A DNA stretch of 13,844 bases, taken from positions 1-13,844 of the forward strand of contig CAYWVO010000060.1 in NCBI GenBank assembly GCA_964461835.1, read 5' to 3'. The notes beneath the pieces are model-generated. The model had not been told where the DNA came from. It did no database searches and worked only from the letters and a program-made list of their open reading frames with translations. Below are positions 1-6,228 of the stretch, piece by piece. Positions within the stretch are counted from its first letter, which is position 1, and each line of letters begins with the position of its first letter. Source of the DNA: CAYWVO01 sp964461835. GTDB lineage: Bacteria > Zixibacteria > MSB-5A5 > WJJR01 > JAJRUJ01. Both the position numbers and the translations under genes were made by a program.

Positions 1-2
1 AT

Positions 3-85
3 GATAAAGAATTAAAAGGCTTCGCCAAATCTATTCATGAAATATCCGGGCTAAAGATGCTGATCAGCCGGTCGCTGAGTGATTC
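3..85 (+). other. Possible 3' end of an upstream gene (uncertain)
   Basis: Frame 3 is open from the left edge of the window and reads DKELKGFAKSIHEISGLKML, which looks like the amphipathic C-terminus of a soluble protein. The frame has no stop until 258-260, inside the next gene, so a real gene here would overlap it by about 175 bases or must contain a frameshift. Frame 1 stops at 13-15 and frame 2 at 2-7 and 38-40. ArsG-type permeases often follow a small thioredoxin-like or ArsF-like gene, so a truncated partner is plausible, but nothing here proves it. Confidence 0.2.
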
Positions 86-775
86 ATGGATCCATATCTC
101 ATCGCCATCGGCTCGGCCTTGTGGCTGGGAATCCTTACGTCAATCTCCCCGTGTCCACTGGCCACCAATGTCGCCGCGATTTCCTATATCGGCAACCGTG
201 TTGATCGCCCCGCGTTGGTGTTATTCTCCGGTATGCTGTATACCATGGGTCGCACAGTGACCTATGTGACAATTGGTATGCTGGCGGTCAAGAGTGCTCT
301 CTCGCTCCCCGAGGTTGCTATGTTCCTGCAGGAACACACCAATAAATATTTGGGCCCGCTTCTCCTGGCGGTCGGGTTGTTATTACTTGGCATTTTCAAA
401 ATAAATCTCCCGGGAATGGCCGTCAGTGAAAAAGTAACGGCACGGCTCGGCACCTGGGGTGTGTGGGGTGCCGGCCTGTTGGGGATTATCTTTGCCTTGT
501 CGTTTTGCCCGGTATCCGCAGCCCTCTTTTTCGGCAGCCTGGTGCCGCTGGCCATTGAACAGCACTCAGTAACCCTTATGCCGACCGCTTATGGTGTCGG
601 TACCGCACTGCCGGTCGCGGCTTTTGCTGTCCTGATCTCGCTAGGTGTGTCTTATCTCGGAGCAATGTTTGATCGCCTGACCGTGATCGAACGATGGGCC
701 CGCAAGATCACCGGCGTCATTTTCGTGCTTGTGGGTGCGTACTATATCGCCAGCTACCTGATCGGTTGGCAGTGA
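86..775 (+). CDS. CcdA/DsbD-type membrane protein, ArsG permease-like
   Basis: This 229-residue polytopic inner-membrane protein has about six hydrophobic segments (roughly 4-24, 45-68, 88-104, 126-154, 166-190 and 208-225). It carries two proline-flanked cysteines in equivalent helices: Cys23 in SISPCPLATN and Cys141 in SFCPVSAALFFG. This is the signature of the CcdA/DsbD transmembrane domain, which moves electrons from cytoplasmic thioredoxin to an extracytoplasmic thiol acceptor. The N-terminus (GSALWLGILTSISPCPLATN) is typical of proteins that databases label ArsG-type aromatic arsenical efflux permease; that name comes from memory of the family and transport activity is not shown here. 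The length fits. The ATG at 86 has only a weak GAGTG ribosome site and follows an in-frame TGA at 80-82. No ars operon genes are visible downstream; the next gene has its own promoter and encodes a cysteine-packed secreted protein, a possible redox client. Confidence 0.85.
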   Translation: MDPYLIAIGSALWLGILTSISPCPLATNVAAISYIGNRVDRPALVLFSGMLYTMGRTVTYVTIGMLAVKSALSLPEVAMFLQEHTNKYLGPLLLAVGLLLLGIFKINLPGMAVSEKVTARLGTWGVWGAGLLGIIFALSFCPVSAALFFGSLVPLAIEQHSVTLMPTAYGVGTALPVAAFAVLISLGVSYLGAMFDRLTVIERWARKITGVIFVLVGAYYIASYLIGWQ

Positions 776-999
776 AAAATCGTCTCTGGATAACCCCAAA
801 TCCCCCCACTGAGTTCAGTCCAATCGCCATGCAACACGATGCAGACTAGTGACACCGCAATGCAGAGAACAACAATCCTGTTCCCGCCTTTAATATAGGG
901 TAGTGATTCGCGCCTTTTATATCCTCTTTTGCGATCATCGGTTAGGAAAACAGCCTAAAAAGACCAACCCGGCAGGACATTCGCTATCCTTGAAAGTGC

Positions 1000-1027
1000 T
1001 TGACTTTTAACAAATTGTGGTTAATAT
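1000..1027 (+). promoter_or_regulatory. Sigma70-like promoter of the Cys-repeat gene
   Basis: A -35 box TTGACT (1000-1005) is separated by 16 bases from a -10 box TAATAT (1022-1027), both close to consensus. Transcription would start near 1034, giving a leader of about 32 bases before the ATG at 1066. The ribosome site AGAAAGG (1051-1057) lies 8 bases before that ATG. The rest of 776-999 contains no gene or recognisable element. Confidence 0.6.
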
Positions 1028-1065
1028 GCCGTTGAAGAGTCAAGTCATAAAGAAAGGTGAATATT

Positions 1066-4000
1066 ATGACAACACCGTTACGGGAGCGGTTCACTCAAGT
1101 CGTGATTGTTGTTTTTAGTTTCGTGATTTGCTTCACGATATCCTCGCTTGCTCTTGCTGGGGATACACCTCAAGATTCGCCATTGTATAAGCAATCATTG
1201 AAGAGCGCATTAGATAATTTCCACGCGGGATCGGTCCGCCTCGATGAGCCCGCTAGAACCGACGAAACCGCGCTGGATCCGGTTGACGCGGCTGGTCCGC
1301 AGGAACAAACCGGTGAGGGAGAAACTGATCCGGCAAAAGCCCCTCTGTGTACAATGGAGGGCGAGCCGACTTGTGAAGGGCAGGAAACCTGCCCCGGCAT
1401 GGAGACCTGTAGTGAGACTACGTGTCCCGGCGTGCCGACCTGCGAATCCGCACCTACTTGTGTCGGTCAGGAAACGTGTCCCGGCACGACAACGTGTCAG
1501 GAATGGGTCACCTGCCCTGGGTACGCAACTTGTGCGGGAACCGCCACGTGTGAGGGCACCGAGACCTGCTCCGGCGAGGCCACCTGTCCTGGTACCGAAA
1601 CATGCAGCAGTGAAACCTGTGATGGGGTACCCACATGCGGTGGATTAACGTGCGTCGGACAGGAAACGTGTCCGGGAACGACCACCTGTCTGGAATGGGT
1701 AACCTGTCCCGGTTATCCGACCTGTGAAGGCACCGAAACCTGTCCGGGGACGGCGACCTGTGAAGGCACCGAAACCTGTCCCGGGACCGCAACGTGTCCC
1801 GGTTATGAAACTTGCCAGGGAACTGAAACCTGCCCGGGAACCGAGACCTGCCGTGATTTTCCGACCTGTCTTGGCTATGAGACGTGTCCGGGCACCGAAA
1901 CGTGTCCGGGTACTGAAACATGTCTGGGGACAATTACCTGTGATGTAACCTGTGAAGGAACTCCCACCTGTATCGGATACACCACCTGCCCCGGCACGGA
2001 AACCTGCCCGGGAACCGAAACCTGTCCGGGATACGCCACTTGTGCGGGAACGGAAACCTGTCCGGGCACTGAAACCTGCCCCGGTACTGCAACCTGTCCG
2101 GGGTATCCCACCTGCGCCGGTACACCAACATGCCCCGGTACTGAAACCTGCCCAGGGACTTCAACATGTCCAGGCTACACCACCTGCGCGGGAACCGAAA
2201 CCTGCCCGGGTACGGAAACCTGTCCGGGATTCGCAACCTGTCTCGGTACCACGACGTGTGATATTACGTGCGCTGGTTTGCCGACATGTATCGGTGCCGC
2301 CACATGCCAGGGGATCGAAACGTGTCCGGGCACCGAAACGTGTCCGGGAACCGAAACGTGCCCGGGATTTCCAACTTGTGCAGGCACCGAAAGCTGCCCG
2401 GGTACAGAAACCTGCATTGGGACCGAAACGTGTCCCGGCGGCGAAACCTGCCCTGGTACGGAAACCTGTCCGGGATTCGCTACCTGCCAAGGAACCACAA
2501 CGTGCGATATAACCTGTTCAGGGCTGGCGACATGCCCCGGTGCAGCGACCTGCCCGGGAACCGAAACCTGCCCCGGAACAACCACGTGCCCCGGCTTTGC
2601 CACGTGTGCTGGCACGGAAACCTGTCCGGGTACATCTACCTGTCCGGGTTATCCGACATGTGCCGGCACTGAGACCTGTCCGGGAACGGAAACGTGTCCC
2701 GGCACCGAAACGTGTCCAGGCTTCGCGACATGTGCCGGCACCGAAACGTGTCCCGGCACCGAGACCTGCCCTGGGACCGAAACCTGTCCGGGATTTCCAA
2801 CTTGTGCAGGCACCGAAAGCTGCCCGGGTACAGAAACCTGCATTGGGACCGAAACGTGTCCCGGCGGCGAAACCTGTCCCGGAACGGTGACCTGTAACGT
2901 AACCTGTGTTGGACTGCTCACCTGTCCGGGTTCACCGACATGTCCGGGTAGCGCCTCCTGCGAACAAACGCCGACCTGTAGTGAGACCTGTTCCGGACAA
3001 CCGACCTGTCCGGGAGCGGAAACGTGTCCGGGAACGGAAACCTGTCCCGGGACCGCAACGTGCCCCGGTCAACCGACCTGTCCGGGCACATTCACCTGCG
3101 ATGTGACCTGTAATAACCTCCCCACCTGCCCCGGTTCCGAGACCTGTCCGGGAACCATCACCTGCGAAGGCACGGAGACCTGCGGCGAGATGGCAACGTG
3201 TCAGGTTACTTGTTCCGGGCAGCCAACCTGTCCCGGCTCGGCCTCCTGCGGCGGTACCGCCACCTGTCCGGGTGTGTTGACGTGTAATGTCACTTGCTTT
3301 GGTGGTTTGACATGTCCGGGCGGACCGACGTGTCCGGGAACCGAAACCTGTGCCGGAACCACGACTTGCGATGTCACCTGCGCTGGTCAAGAAACCTGCT
3401 CCGGTTCAGAAACGTGCCCCGGCACCGCCACCTGTCCGGGGACCGAGACCTGTTTCGGAACGGCGACGTGTGCGGGGGCACCGACGTGTAACTTGACGTG
3501 CGAGGGTCTGCCGACGTGCGGCACGGCGCCGACCTGTACCGGTGCGGAAACGTGCCCGGGCGCGGAAACCTGTCCGGGAACGATTACCTGCGATGAGACC
3601 TGCCAGGGTCCGACCTGCATCGGCAGTGCAACCTGTCCCGGCAATCCCACATGCGTGGTAACCTGTCAGGGACTCGAAACCTGTCCAGGTTCCTTTACCT
3701 GTGAAGGTGGGGTGACGATTTGTGAGGCCACCTGTGAAGGAACGGAAACCTGTGAGCTGACATGTGAGGGCCGGCTGACGTGCCCCGGCGCGGAAACCTG
3801 TCCGGGTACCGAAACGTGTCCCGGTACGGTCACCTGTGATGGTGGTCCAGGCTGTCGCGTTACGGGTGTTATTGAAGACGAGGAATCTGGTGCGATTCCG
3901 GAGAAGTTCGTGCTCCAGCAAAATTACCCGAATCCGTTCAACGCCTCAACGGTGATTGAGTTCGACGTCTGCTGTCCGGGAAGCGCCTTCTTCGAAGTGT

Positions 4001-4179
4001 TCAATGTCTTCGGACGGCGCGTAGTCGAATACGATCTCGGGGTGGTATCCTCCGGTTCGCATACACTGACCTGGCACGCGAAGGACCAGAACGGCAATGC
4101 CGTTTCCAGCGGCACCTATTTCTATCGCGTCACTGTTGGAAACTTGCAGATGACTAAGAAGATGGTGTTGCTCCGCTAG
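1066..4179 (+). CDS. Giant secreted Cys-hexapeptide repeat protein with C-terminal sorting domain
   Basis: This 1037-residue protein belongs to no family I recognise. Its parts in order are:
- a Sec signal peptide (basic RER near the N-terminus, hydrophobic core VVIVVFSFVICFTISSLALA, cleavage after about residue 32);
- an acidic low-complexity linker (about 33-94);
- a Cys array from Cys95 to Cys930 built on T-C-P-G-T-E with a Cys nearly every sixth residue, roughly 140-150 cysteines;
- a C-terminal domain (944-1037) starting IPEKFVLQQNYPNPFNAST and ending with TKKMVLLR, the FlgD-Ig-like / type IX 'Por' sorting domain that targets proteins to the surface in FCB-group bacteria.
A GTG start at 1057 is possible, but AGAAAGG at 1051-1057 sits correctly for the ATG at 1066. 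Common substitutions are PGY, PGF, AGT and EGT. The gene has its own promoter and terminator, so it is monocistronic. Dense disulfides or metal binding are inferences; surface location is well supported. Confidence 0.85.
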   Translation: MTTPLRERFTQVVIVVFSFVICFTISSLALAGDTPQDSPLYKQSLKSALDNFHAGSVRLDEPARTDETALDPVDAAGPQEQTGEGETDPAKAPLCTMEGEPTCEGQETCPGMETCSETTCPGVPTCESAPTCVGQETCPGTTTCQEWVTCPGYATCAGTATCEGTETCSGEATCPGTETCSSETCDGVPTCGGLTCVGQETCPGTTTCLEWVTCPGYPTCEGTETCPGTATCEGTETCPGTATCPGYETCQGTETCPGTETCRDFPTCLGYETCPGTETCPGTETCLGTITCDVTCEGTPTCIGYTTCPGTETCPGTETCPGYATCAGTETCPGTETCPGTATCPGYPTCAGTPTCPGTETCPGTSTCPGYTTCAGTETCPGTETCPGFATCLGTTTCDITCAGLPTCIGAATCQGIETCPGTETCPGTETCPGFPTCAGTESCPGTETCIGTETCPGGETCPGTETCPGFATCQGTTTCDITCSGLATCPGAATCPGTETCPGTTTCPGFATCAGTETCPGTSTCPGYPTCAGTETCPGTETCPGTETCPGFATCAGTETCPGTETCPGTETCPGFPTCAGTESCPGTETCIGTETCPGGETCPGTVTCNVTCVGLLTCPGSPTCPGSASCEQTPTCSETCSGQPTCPGAETCPGTETCPGTATCPGQPTCPGTFTCDVTCNNLPTCPGSETCPGTITCEGTETCGEMATCQVTCSGQPTCPGSASCGGTATCPGVLTCNVTCFGGLTCPGGPTCPGTETCAGTTTCDVTCAGQETCSGSETCPGTATCPGTETCFGTATCAGAPTCNLTCEGLPTCGTAPTCTGAETCPGAETCPGTITCDETCQGPTCIGSATCPGNPTCVVTCQGLETCPGSFTCEGGVTICEATCEGTETCELTCEGRLTCPGAETCPGTETCPGTVTCDGGPGCRVTGVIEDEESGAIPEKFVLQQNYPNPFNASTVIEFDVCCPGSAFFEVFNVFGRRVVEYDLGVVSSGSHTLTWHAKDQNGNAVSSGTYFYRVTVGNLQMTKKMVLLR
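2362..2450 (+). repeat. 89-bp exact internal duplication, copy 1
   Basis: By eye this segment is identical, base for base, to 2788-2876. It encodes the unusual stretch PGFPTCAGTESC followed by PGTETCIGTETC and PGGETC, with a rare S-C and I-G variant. The copies lie 426 bases (142 codons) apart, so the reading frame is preserved. Surrounding repeats differ at many synonymous sites, which marks this as a recent duplication or conversion event. Confidence 0.9.
2788..2876 (+). repeat. 89-bp exact internal duplication, copy 2
   Basis: This is the second copy of the 89-base segment at 2362-2450. Directly after it the two sites diverge: copy 1 continues with CCTGGTACG and a longer run of PGTETC units, whereas copy 2 leads into the CNVTC punctuation step at 2893-2907. 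Confidence 0.9.
3895..4176 (+). other. C-terminal type IX-like sorting / FlgD-Ig-like domain (coding segment)
   Basis: Residues 944-1037 form a beta-sandwich domain with the standard landmarks: QNYPNPFN at the start, an FNVFGRRV strand in the middle, TLTWHAKDQNGNAVSSGTYF with its D-G-SG-Y-F signature, and a final KKMVLLR strand. In families known as the Por secretion C-terminal sorting domain this segment directs export through the outer membrane and surface attachment. An unusual Cys-Cys pair (DVCCPGSAFF) sits inside the domain where most members have none. Confidence 0.85.
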
Positions 4180-4214
4180 CGCAGCATACACAAGAAACCT
4201 TGGGATATATTCCG

Positions 4215-4252
4215 GCCCCTGCACTCGCGTGAGTGCAGGGGCTGTTTGTTTG
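4215..4252 (+). terminator. Rho-independent terminator of the Cys-repeat gene
   Basis: A perfect 12-bp stem, GCCCCTGCACTC (4215-4226) and GAGTGCAGGGGC (4231-4242), closes a GCGT loop and is followed by TGTTTGTTT. It lies 35 bases after the stop codon. It isolates the gene from the repeat-rich region downstream. Confidence 0.9.
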
Positions 4253-4288
4253 AGAATGGGCGGCAACCGGTACCCGACCAGAACAATT

Positions 4289-4420
4289 GTGCGCGTCAGG
4301 TCTTTAACCTGCCCGTCCTATGGAATTGGCAGAATTTTCCTCTTTGCGTAAGGAATCGGCCGTATACGGCCGTCATTCCGGGCTTGACCCGGAATCCATT
4401 TTGGGTGTGGTGGAGGGGGA
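4289..4420 (+). repeat. Dispersed palindromic repeat, copy A
   Basis: This element is matched at about 90% by 13567-13700. Its parts in order are a short hairpin (CAGGT 4297-4301 with ACCTG 4307-4311), the conserved tract GGAATTGGCAGAATT, the perfect 16-base palindrome CGGCCGTATACGGCCG at 4357-4372, and a hairpin ATTCCGGG / CCCGGAAT (4375-4382 and 4388-4395) around CTTGA. It ends in a G-rich tail. It resembles REP/MITE-like intergenic elements; no transposase is present. The short open frames across it show no protein features. Confidence 0.85.
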
Positions 4421-4428
4421 GCATTTCT

Positions 4429-4462
4429 GCGTGTGCGCGGCAGACCTTTGGTCTGCCCGTGC
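4429..4462 (+). repeat. Partial copy of the leading hairpin of the dispersed repeat
   Basis: GCAGACC (4440-4446) pairs with GGTCTGC (4450-4456) around TTT, flanked by TGTGCGCG and CCGTGC. The same flanks and a closely similar stem open copy B at 13567-13593. The rest of the dispersed repeat is missing here. Confidence 0.7.
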
Positions 4463-4480
4463 TTCGCCAGTAGAGGGTGG

Positions 4481-4525
4481 CAACCCAAACTTTCGCCGCG
4501 TCAGCGGCGACTCGGTTTGGGGTTG
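4481..4525 (+). repeat. Long imperfect hairpin with CAACCCAAA ends
   Basis: CAACCCAAACTTTCGCCGC (4481-4499) pairs imperfectly with 4504-4525, which ends GTTTGGGGTTG, around a GTCA loop. The inner CGCCGC/GCGGCG part pairs perfectly. The outer ends match those of the hairpin at 4568-4612, so both belong to one palindromic repeat family. Confidence 0.75.
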
Positions 4526-4567
4526 AATTTCAATTGTGGCCGGTTACGTCTCGTACATCAACTTCTA

Positions 4568-4612
4568 CAACCCCAAATCAAGCCCGCCTGCGGCGGACCA
4601 AGTTTGGGGTTG
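4568..4612 (+). repeat. Hairpin with CAACCCCAAA / TTTGGGGTTG ends
   Basis: A perfect 10-base inverted repeat (4568-4577 and 4603-4612) encloses a second one, CCGCC-TGC-GGCGG (4584-4596). It lies 43 bases after the related hairpin at 4481-4525. Confidence 0.75.
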
Positions 4613-4634
4613 CCACCCGTTGTTCGATTTGTGC

Positions 4635-4694
4635 GTCATTGACCACTACTTTGTCATCCCGGACCACTACATTGTCATCCCGGACTTGATCCAG
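4635..4694 (+). repeat. Tandem 21-bp repeat, about three units
   Basis: Two full units start at 4653 and 4674, each beginning GTCATCCCGGAC, and a shortened unit starts at 4635 (GTCATTGACCACTACTTT). The unit is half of the GTCATTCC...GGAAT hairpin family seen elsewhere in the window, so this looks like slippage of a broken palindrome. Confidence 0.7.
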
Positions 4695-4702
4695 CTGGCG
4701 TG

Positions 4703-4797
4703 TCTAGGCGCGTCGATTTTTGGCACCGCATCGCGTCGCTCCTAGAAACCCTGATCTCTGGGTTCACTGTTCGCTCACCCGCAGATCAGAGCCACGC
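4703..4797 (+). repeat. 95-bp repeat, copy 1
   Basis: This 95-base stretch matches 5986-6080 at 88 of 95 positions with no gaps, in the same orientation. It contains inverted repeats: TCTAGG at its left end with CCTAGA at 4741-4746, and CCTGATCT with AGATCAGA. It encodes nothing recognisable. Confidence 0.85.
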
Positions 4798-4823
4798 AAA
4801 CCGGCCTTGAGCCGGAATCCAGT
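4798..4823 (+). repeat. CCGGC-CTTGA-GCCGG hairpin fragment
   Basis: CCGGC (4801-4805) pairs with GCCGG (4811-4815) around CTTGA and is followed by AATCCAGTA. This is the terminal hairpin of the dispersed repeat, in the copy-B version of the stem, directly abutting the 95-bp repeat. Confidence 0.7.
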
Positions 4824-4979
4824 AGTGGTGTCGGGTTTCTCCGCGAGCTTGCGCTCCCGTCGGAACGCCGACCTACTCCAAATCCTGTGGATCTTGGTTT
4901 TTCAACACTTCCCAAGCCCTGGGGCGCCCCGGCGTACATCGTTGAACTAACACATCGCTTTATATCTGCTCGCTCTTTG

Positions 4980-5250
4980 CAAAATATTGGCCCGGGCCAT
5001 GTATTCTGTGCAGCCCTCGCCGGTGGCGGGGATCACTGCACCGCATAAGCACTCCGGCTATTGTGGCCGGGGAATCGGAGGTCCCGCCAGGGGCGGTTGT
5101 CCGTGGTGTTGTCCGCGGGTATCCGCGGTATGTCGGGCGACCGATGTTTTTCTGACGCGCGTCGCATCATCGCCTCTACCATACCCGGCGACGCGGAAGT
5201 TACACCAGTTGTAACGCGCACCACTGGGTGCGGCACGTGTTAAGATATTC
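4980..5250. other. GC-rich structured intergenic stretch, no gene recognised
   Basis: The stretch contains many short inverted repeats: CCCTCGCC/GGCGGGG near 5014-5031, CCGGC/GCCGG near 5054-5070, CCGC/GCGG pairs near 5083-5129, and GTTACA/TGTAAC at about 5209-5225. Small open frames on both strands have no ribosome site or protein-like composition. It matches no riboswitch or housekeeping RNA consensus that I can recall. It may be a non-coding RNA or simply a cluster of decayed palindromic repeats. The flanking parts of 4824-5416 hold nothing else I can support apart from the repeats listed. Confidence 0.3.
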
Positions 5251-5346
5251 CCGTTTGTGGCGCGTCAATAAATGAATCATTCTGCTCAATCGCTTTTCAC
5301 CCACCCGCCGGGGACTGTCGAGAAAGTCTGTATGACGAGATTTGTG

Positions 5347-5408
5347 TAGGTCGAAACCCTTGAGTCTTCCTGCCGTGTCATTCCCCGCCCCGGCGGGGAA
5401 TCCAGTTG
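5347..5408. repeat. Repeat fragment plus ATTCCCCGCC hairpin
   Basis: GTAGGTCGAAACCCTTGAGT near 5347-5366 matches 13701-13720 with one difference. It is followed by ATTCCCCGCC (5380-5389) and GGCGGGGAAT (5392-5401), a perfect inverted repeat flanked by GTC and CCAG, as in the GTCATTCC...GGAATCC family. It lies just beyond the 3' end of the minus-strand gene and could act as its terminator, though no T-run follows on that strand. Confidence 0.7.
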
Positions 5409-5416
5409 TCCCTGGT

Positions 5417-5797
5417 TTAATGTGTTACCCATGTAACCGGTTGTTCACTGTGTAACAGAAAATGTAATGTGTCTAGATCAGATTTTGTGTCTATCCAAGT
5501 GTGTTCGGTCCGATAGCCAGATTTCCCGACGAACAGGTCATACGAAGGACCGGCCCACTCCACGTATTGAAAATACCCATTTGTATCTGTATAGGTTCTC
5601 GGCTCAAAACTCGTGGTATCTCGGGTAATGATCCAGGCCCAGTCAATTGGGAGTGATGTGGATTTGTCAAGAACAAACCCCCTGATTATGGCCGATCCCT
5701 TATCGGTTATATAGCCCTTTCCGCATTGCCAGAGAGCGGAACCGCCTAGCATCAACATGATGACGCAGCAAAGAATTTGAGACGATCGCTTTTTCAT
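5417..5797 (-). CDS. Small exported protein with carboxypeptidase-regulatory-like domain
   Basis: This 126-residue protein starts with a signal sequence (MKKRSSQILCCVIMLMLGGSAL) and Cys25 in ALWQC, which could be a loose, non-canonical lipobox. Residues 36-96 match the CarboxypepD regulatory-like beta-sandwich: IIRGFVLDKSTSLPIDWAWI, then a TYTDTNGYFQY turn, then YDLFVGKSGY. Such domains are usually non-catalytic modules in surface or periplasmic proteins and may bind polymers or assist export. The frame is open up to 5887, but the methionine at 5797 gives a proper signal peptide; the upstream extension is Tyr/Asn-rich and lacks a ribosome site. The gene stands alone on the minus strand, enclosed by palindromic repeats. 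Confidence 0.7.
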   Translation of the reverse strand: MKKRSSQILCCVIMLMLGGSALWQCGKGYITDKGSAIIRGFVLDKSTSLPIDWAWIITRDTTSFEPRTYTDTNGYFQYVEWAGPSYDLFVGKSGYRTEHTWIDTKSDLDTLHFLLHSEQPVTWVTH

Positions 5798-5964
5798 AAT
5801 TCTCAATCCATAATTGTGATTCTTCTTACGATAATAGTGGTAGCGACTGTTGTAACGATCAAGTGATTTTTGGGTTCCAGTATCCATTTCTTGCGAGCCT
5901 TGGTGACCCGCCGCTTGTGGAAGATCCCCGATAGGGGCGGTGGGAGGAAATTCGGCTGGGGTGG

Positions 5965-5983
5965 CCCTGGGCTTTGCCCAGGG
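5965..5983. repeat. Perfect hairpin CCCTGGGC-TTT-GCCCAGGG
   Basis: An 8-bp perfect stem with a TTT loop immediately precedes copy 2 of the 95-bp repeat. Its 3' arm runs into TTTCTAGG, so GGGTTTCT (5981-5988) can also pair with AGAAACCC inside that repeat (about 6027-6034), giving two alternative folds. Confidence 0.6.
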
Positions 5984-5985
5984 TT

Positions 5986-6080
5986 TCTAGGCGCGTTGAT
6001 TCTTGGCACCACATCCCGTCGCTCCCAGAAACCCTGATCTCTGGGTTCACTGTTCGCTCACCCTCAGATCAGGGCCACGC
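5986..6080 (+). repeat. 95-bp repeat, copy 2
   Basis: Ungapped match of 88/95 to 4703-4797 in direct orientation. CCTGATCT (6033-6040) pairs perfectly with AGATCAGG (6066-6073). With copy 1 it brackets about 1.2 kb holding the structured stretch and the small minus-strand gene. The remainder of 5888-6228 shows no gene. Confidence 0.85.
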
Positions 6081-6228
6081 CGGCCGCATTTCTGTATGAC
6101 AATTGATACAACCTGGGACTCACCGGATAGGGTGAAAGCCGAGTAAAAAATCCAGACCCGAATCGCTGTCGACAGCAACCGTATTCATTGGGTACAAATA
6201 GGGGTTTCTCACGCGCCGTTGGTCTGGT

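Larger units (their letters stand above)
1348..3855 (+). repeat. In-frame 18-bp (hexapeptide) Cys repeat array
   Basis: The array fills 836 codons between the first and last repeat cysteines. The DNA unit is 18 bases, roughly ACC-TGT-CCG-GGN-ACN-GAA, but third positions vary freely (TGT/TGC, ACC/ACG, CCG/CCC). The protein pattern is therefore much better conserved than the DNA, a sign of purifying selection on an old array rather than fresh replication slippage. Four-residue steps of the form C-x-x-T-C, such as CDVTC, CDITC and CNVTC, break the six-residue rhythm. They are rare before about 2880 (near 1940, 2257, 2503) and become frequent afterwards, roughly every 30-40 residues. Confidence 0.95.

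Noticed and set aside
1348..3855. CRISPR array suggested by regular short repeats
   Set aside because: The repeats are 18 bases without unique spacers, in frame with a coding sequence, and vary mainly at silent positions.
1497..3921. Long minus-strand and alternative-frame open reading frames across the Cys array, with products such as V-P-G-Q-V-S or R-K-P-V-R repeats
   Set aside because: They are shadows of an 18-base repeat that lacks stop codons in several frames. They have no ribosome sites, signals or domain features, whereas the plus frame has a signal peptide and sorting domain.
4246..4745. Overlapping plus-strand frames of about 70 codons
   Set aside because: They cover hairpins and dispersed repeats, lack ribosome sites, and one recurs in the second repeat copy at 13518-13718, as expected for translated repeat DNA.
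4987..5243. Small frames on both strands in the GC-rich stretch
   Set aside because: Overlapping on both strands, no ribosome site, Arg/Pro-rich composition typical of GC-rich non-coding DNA.
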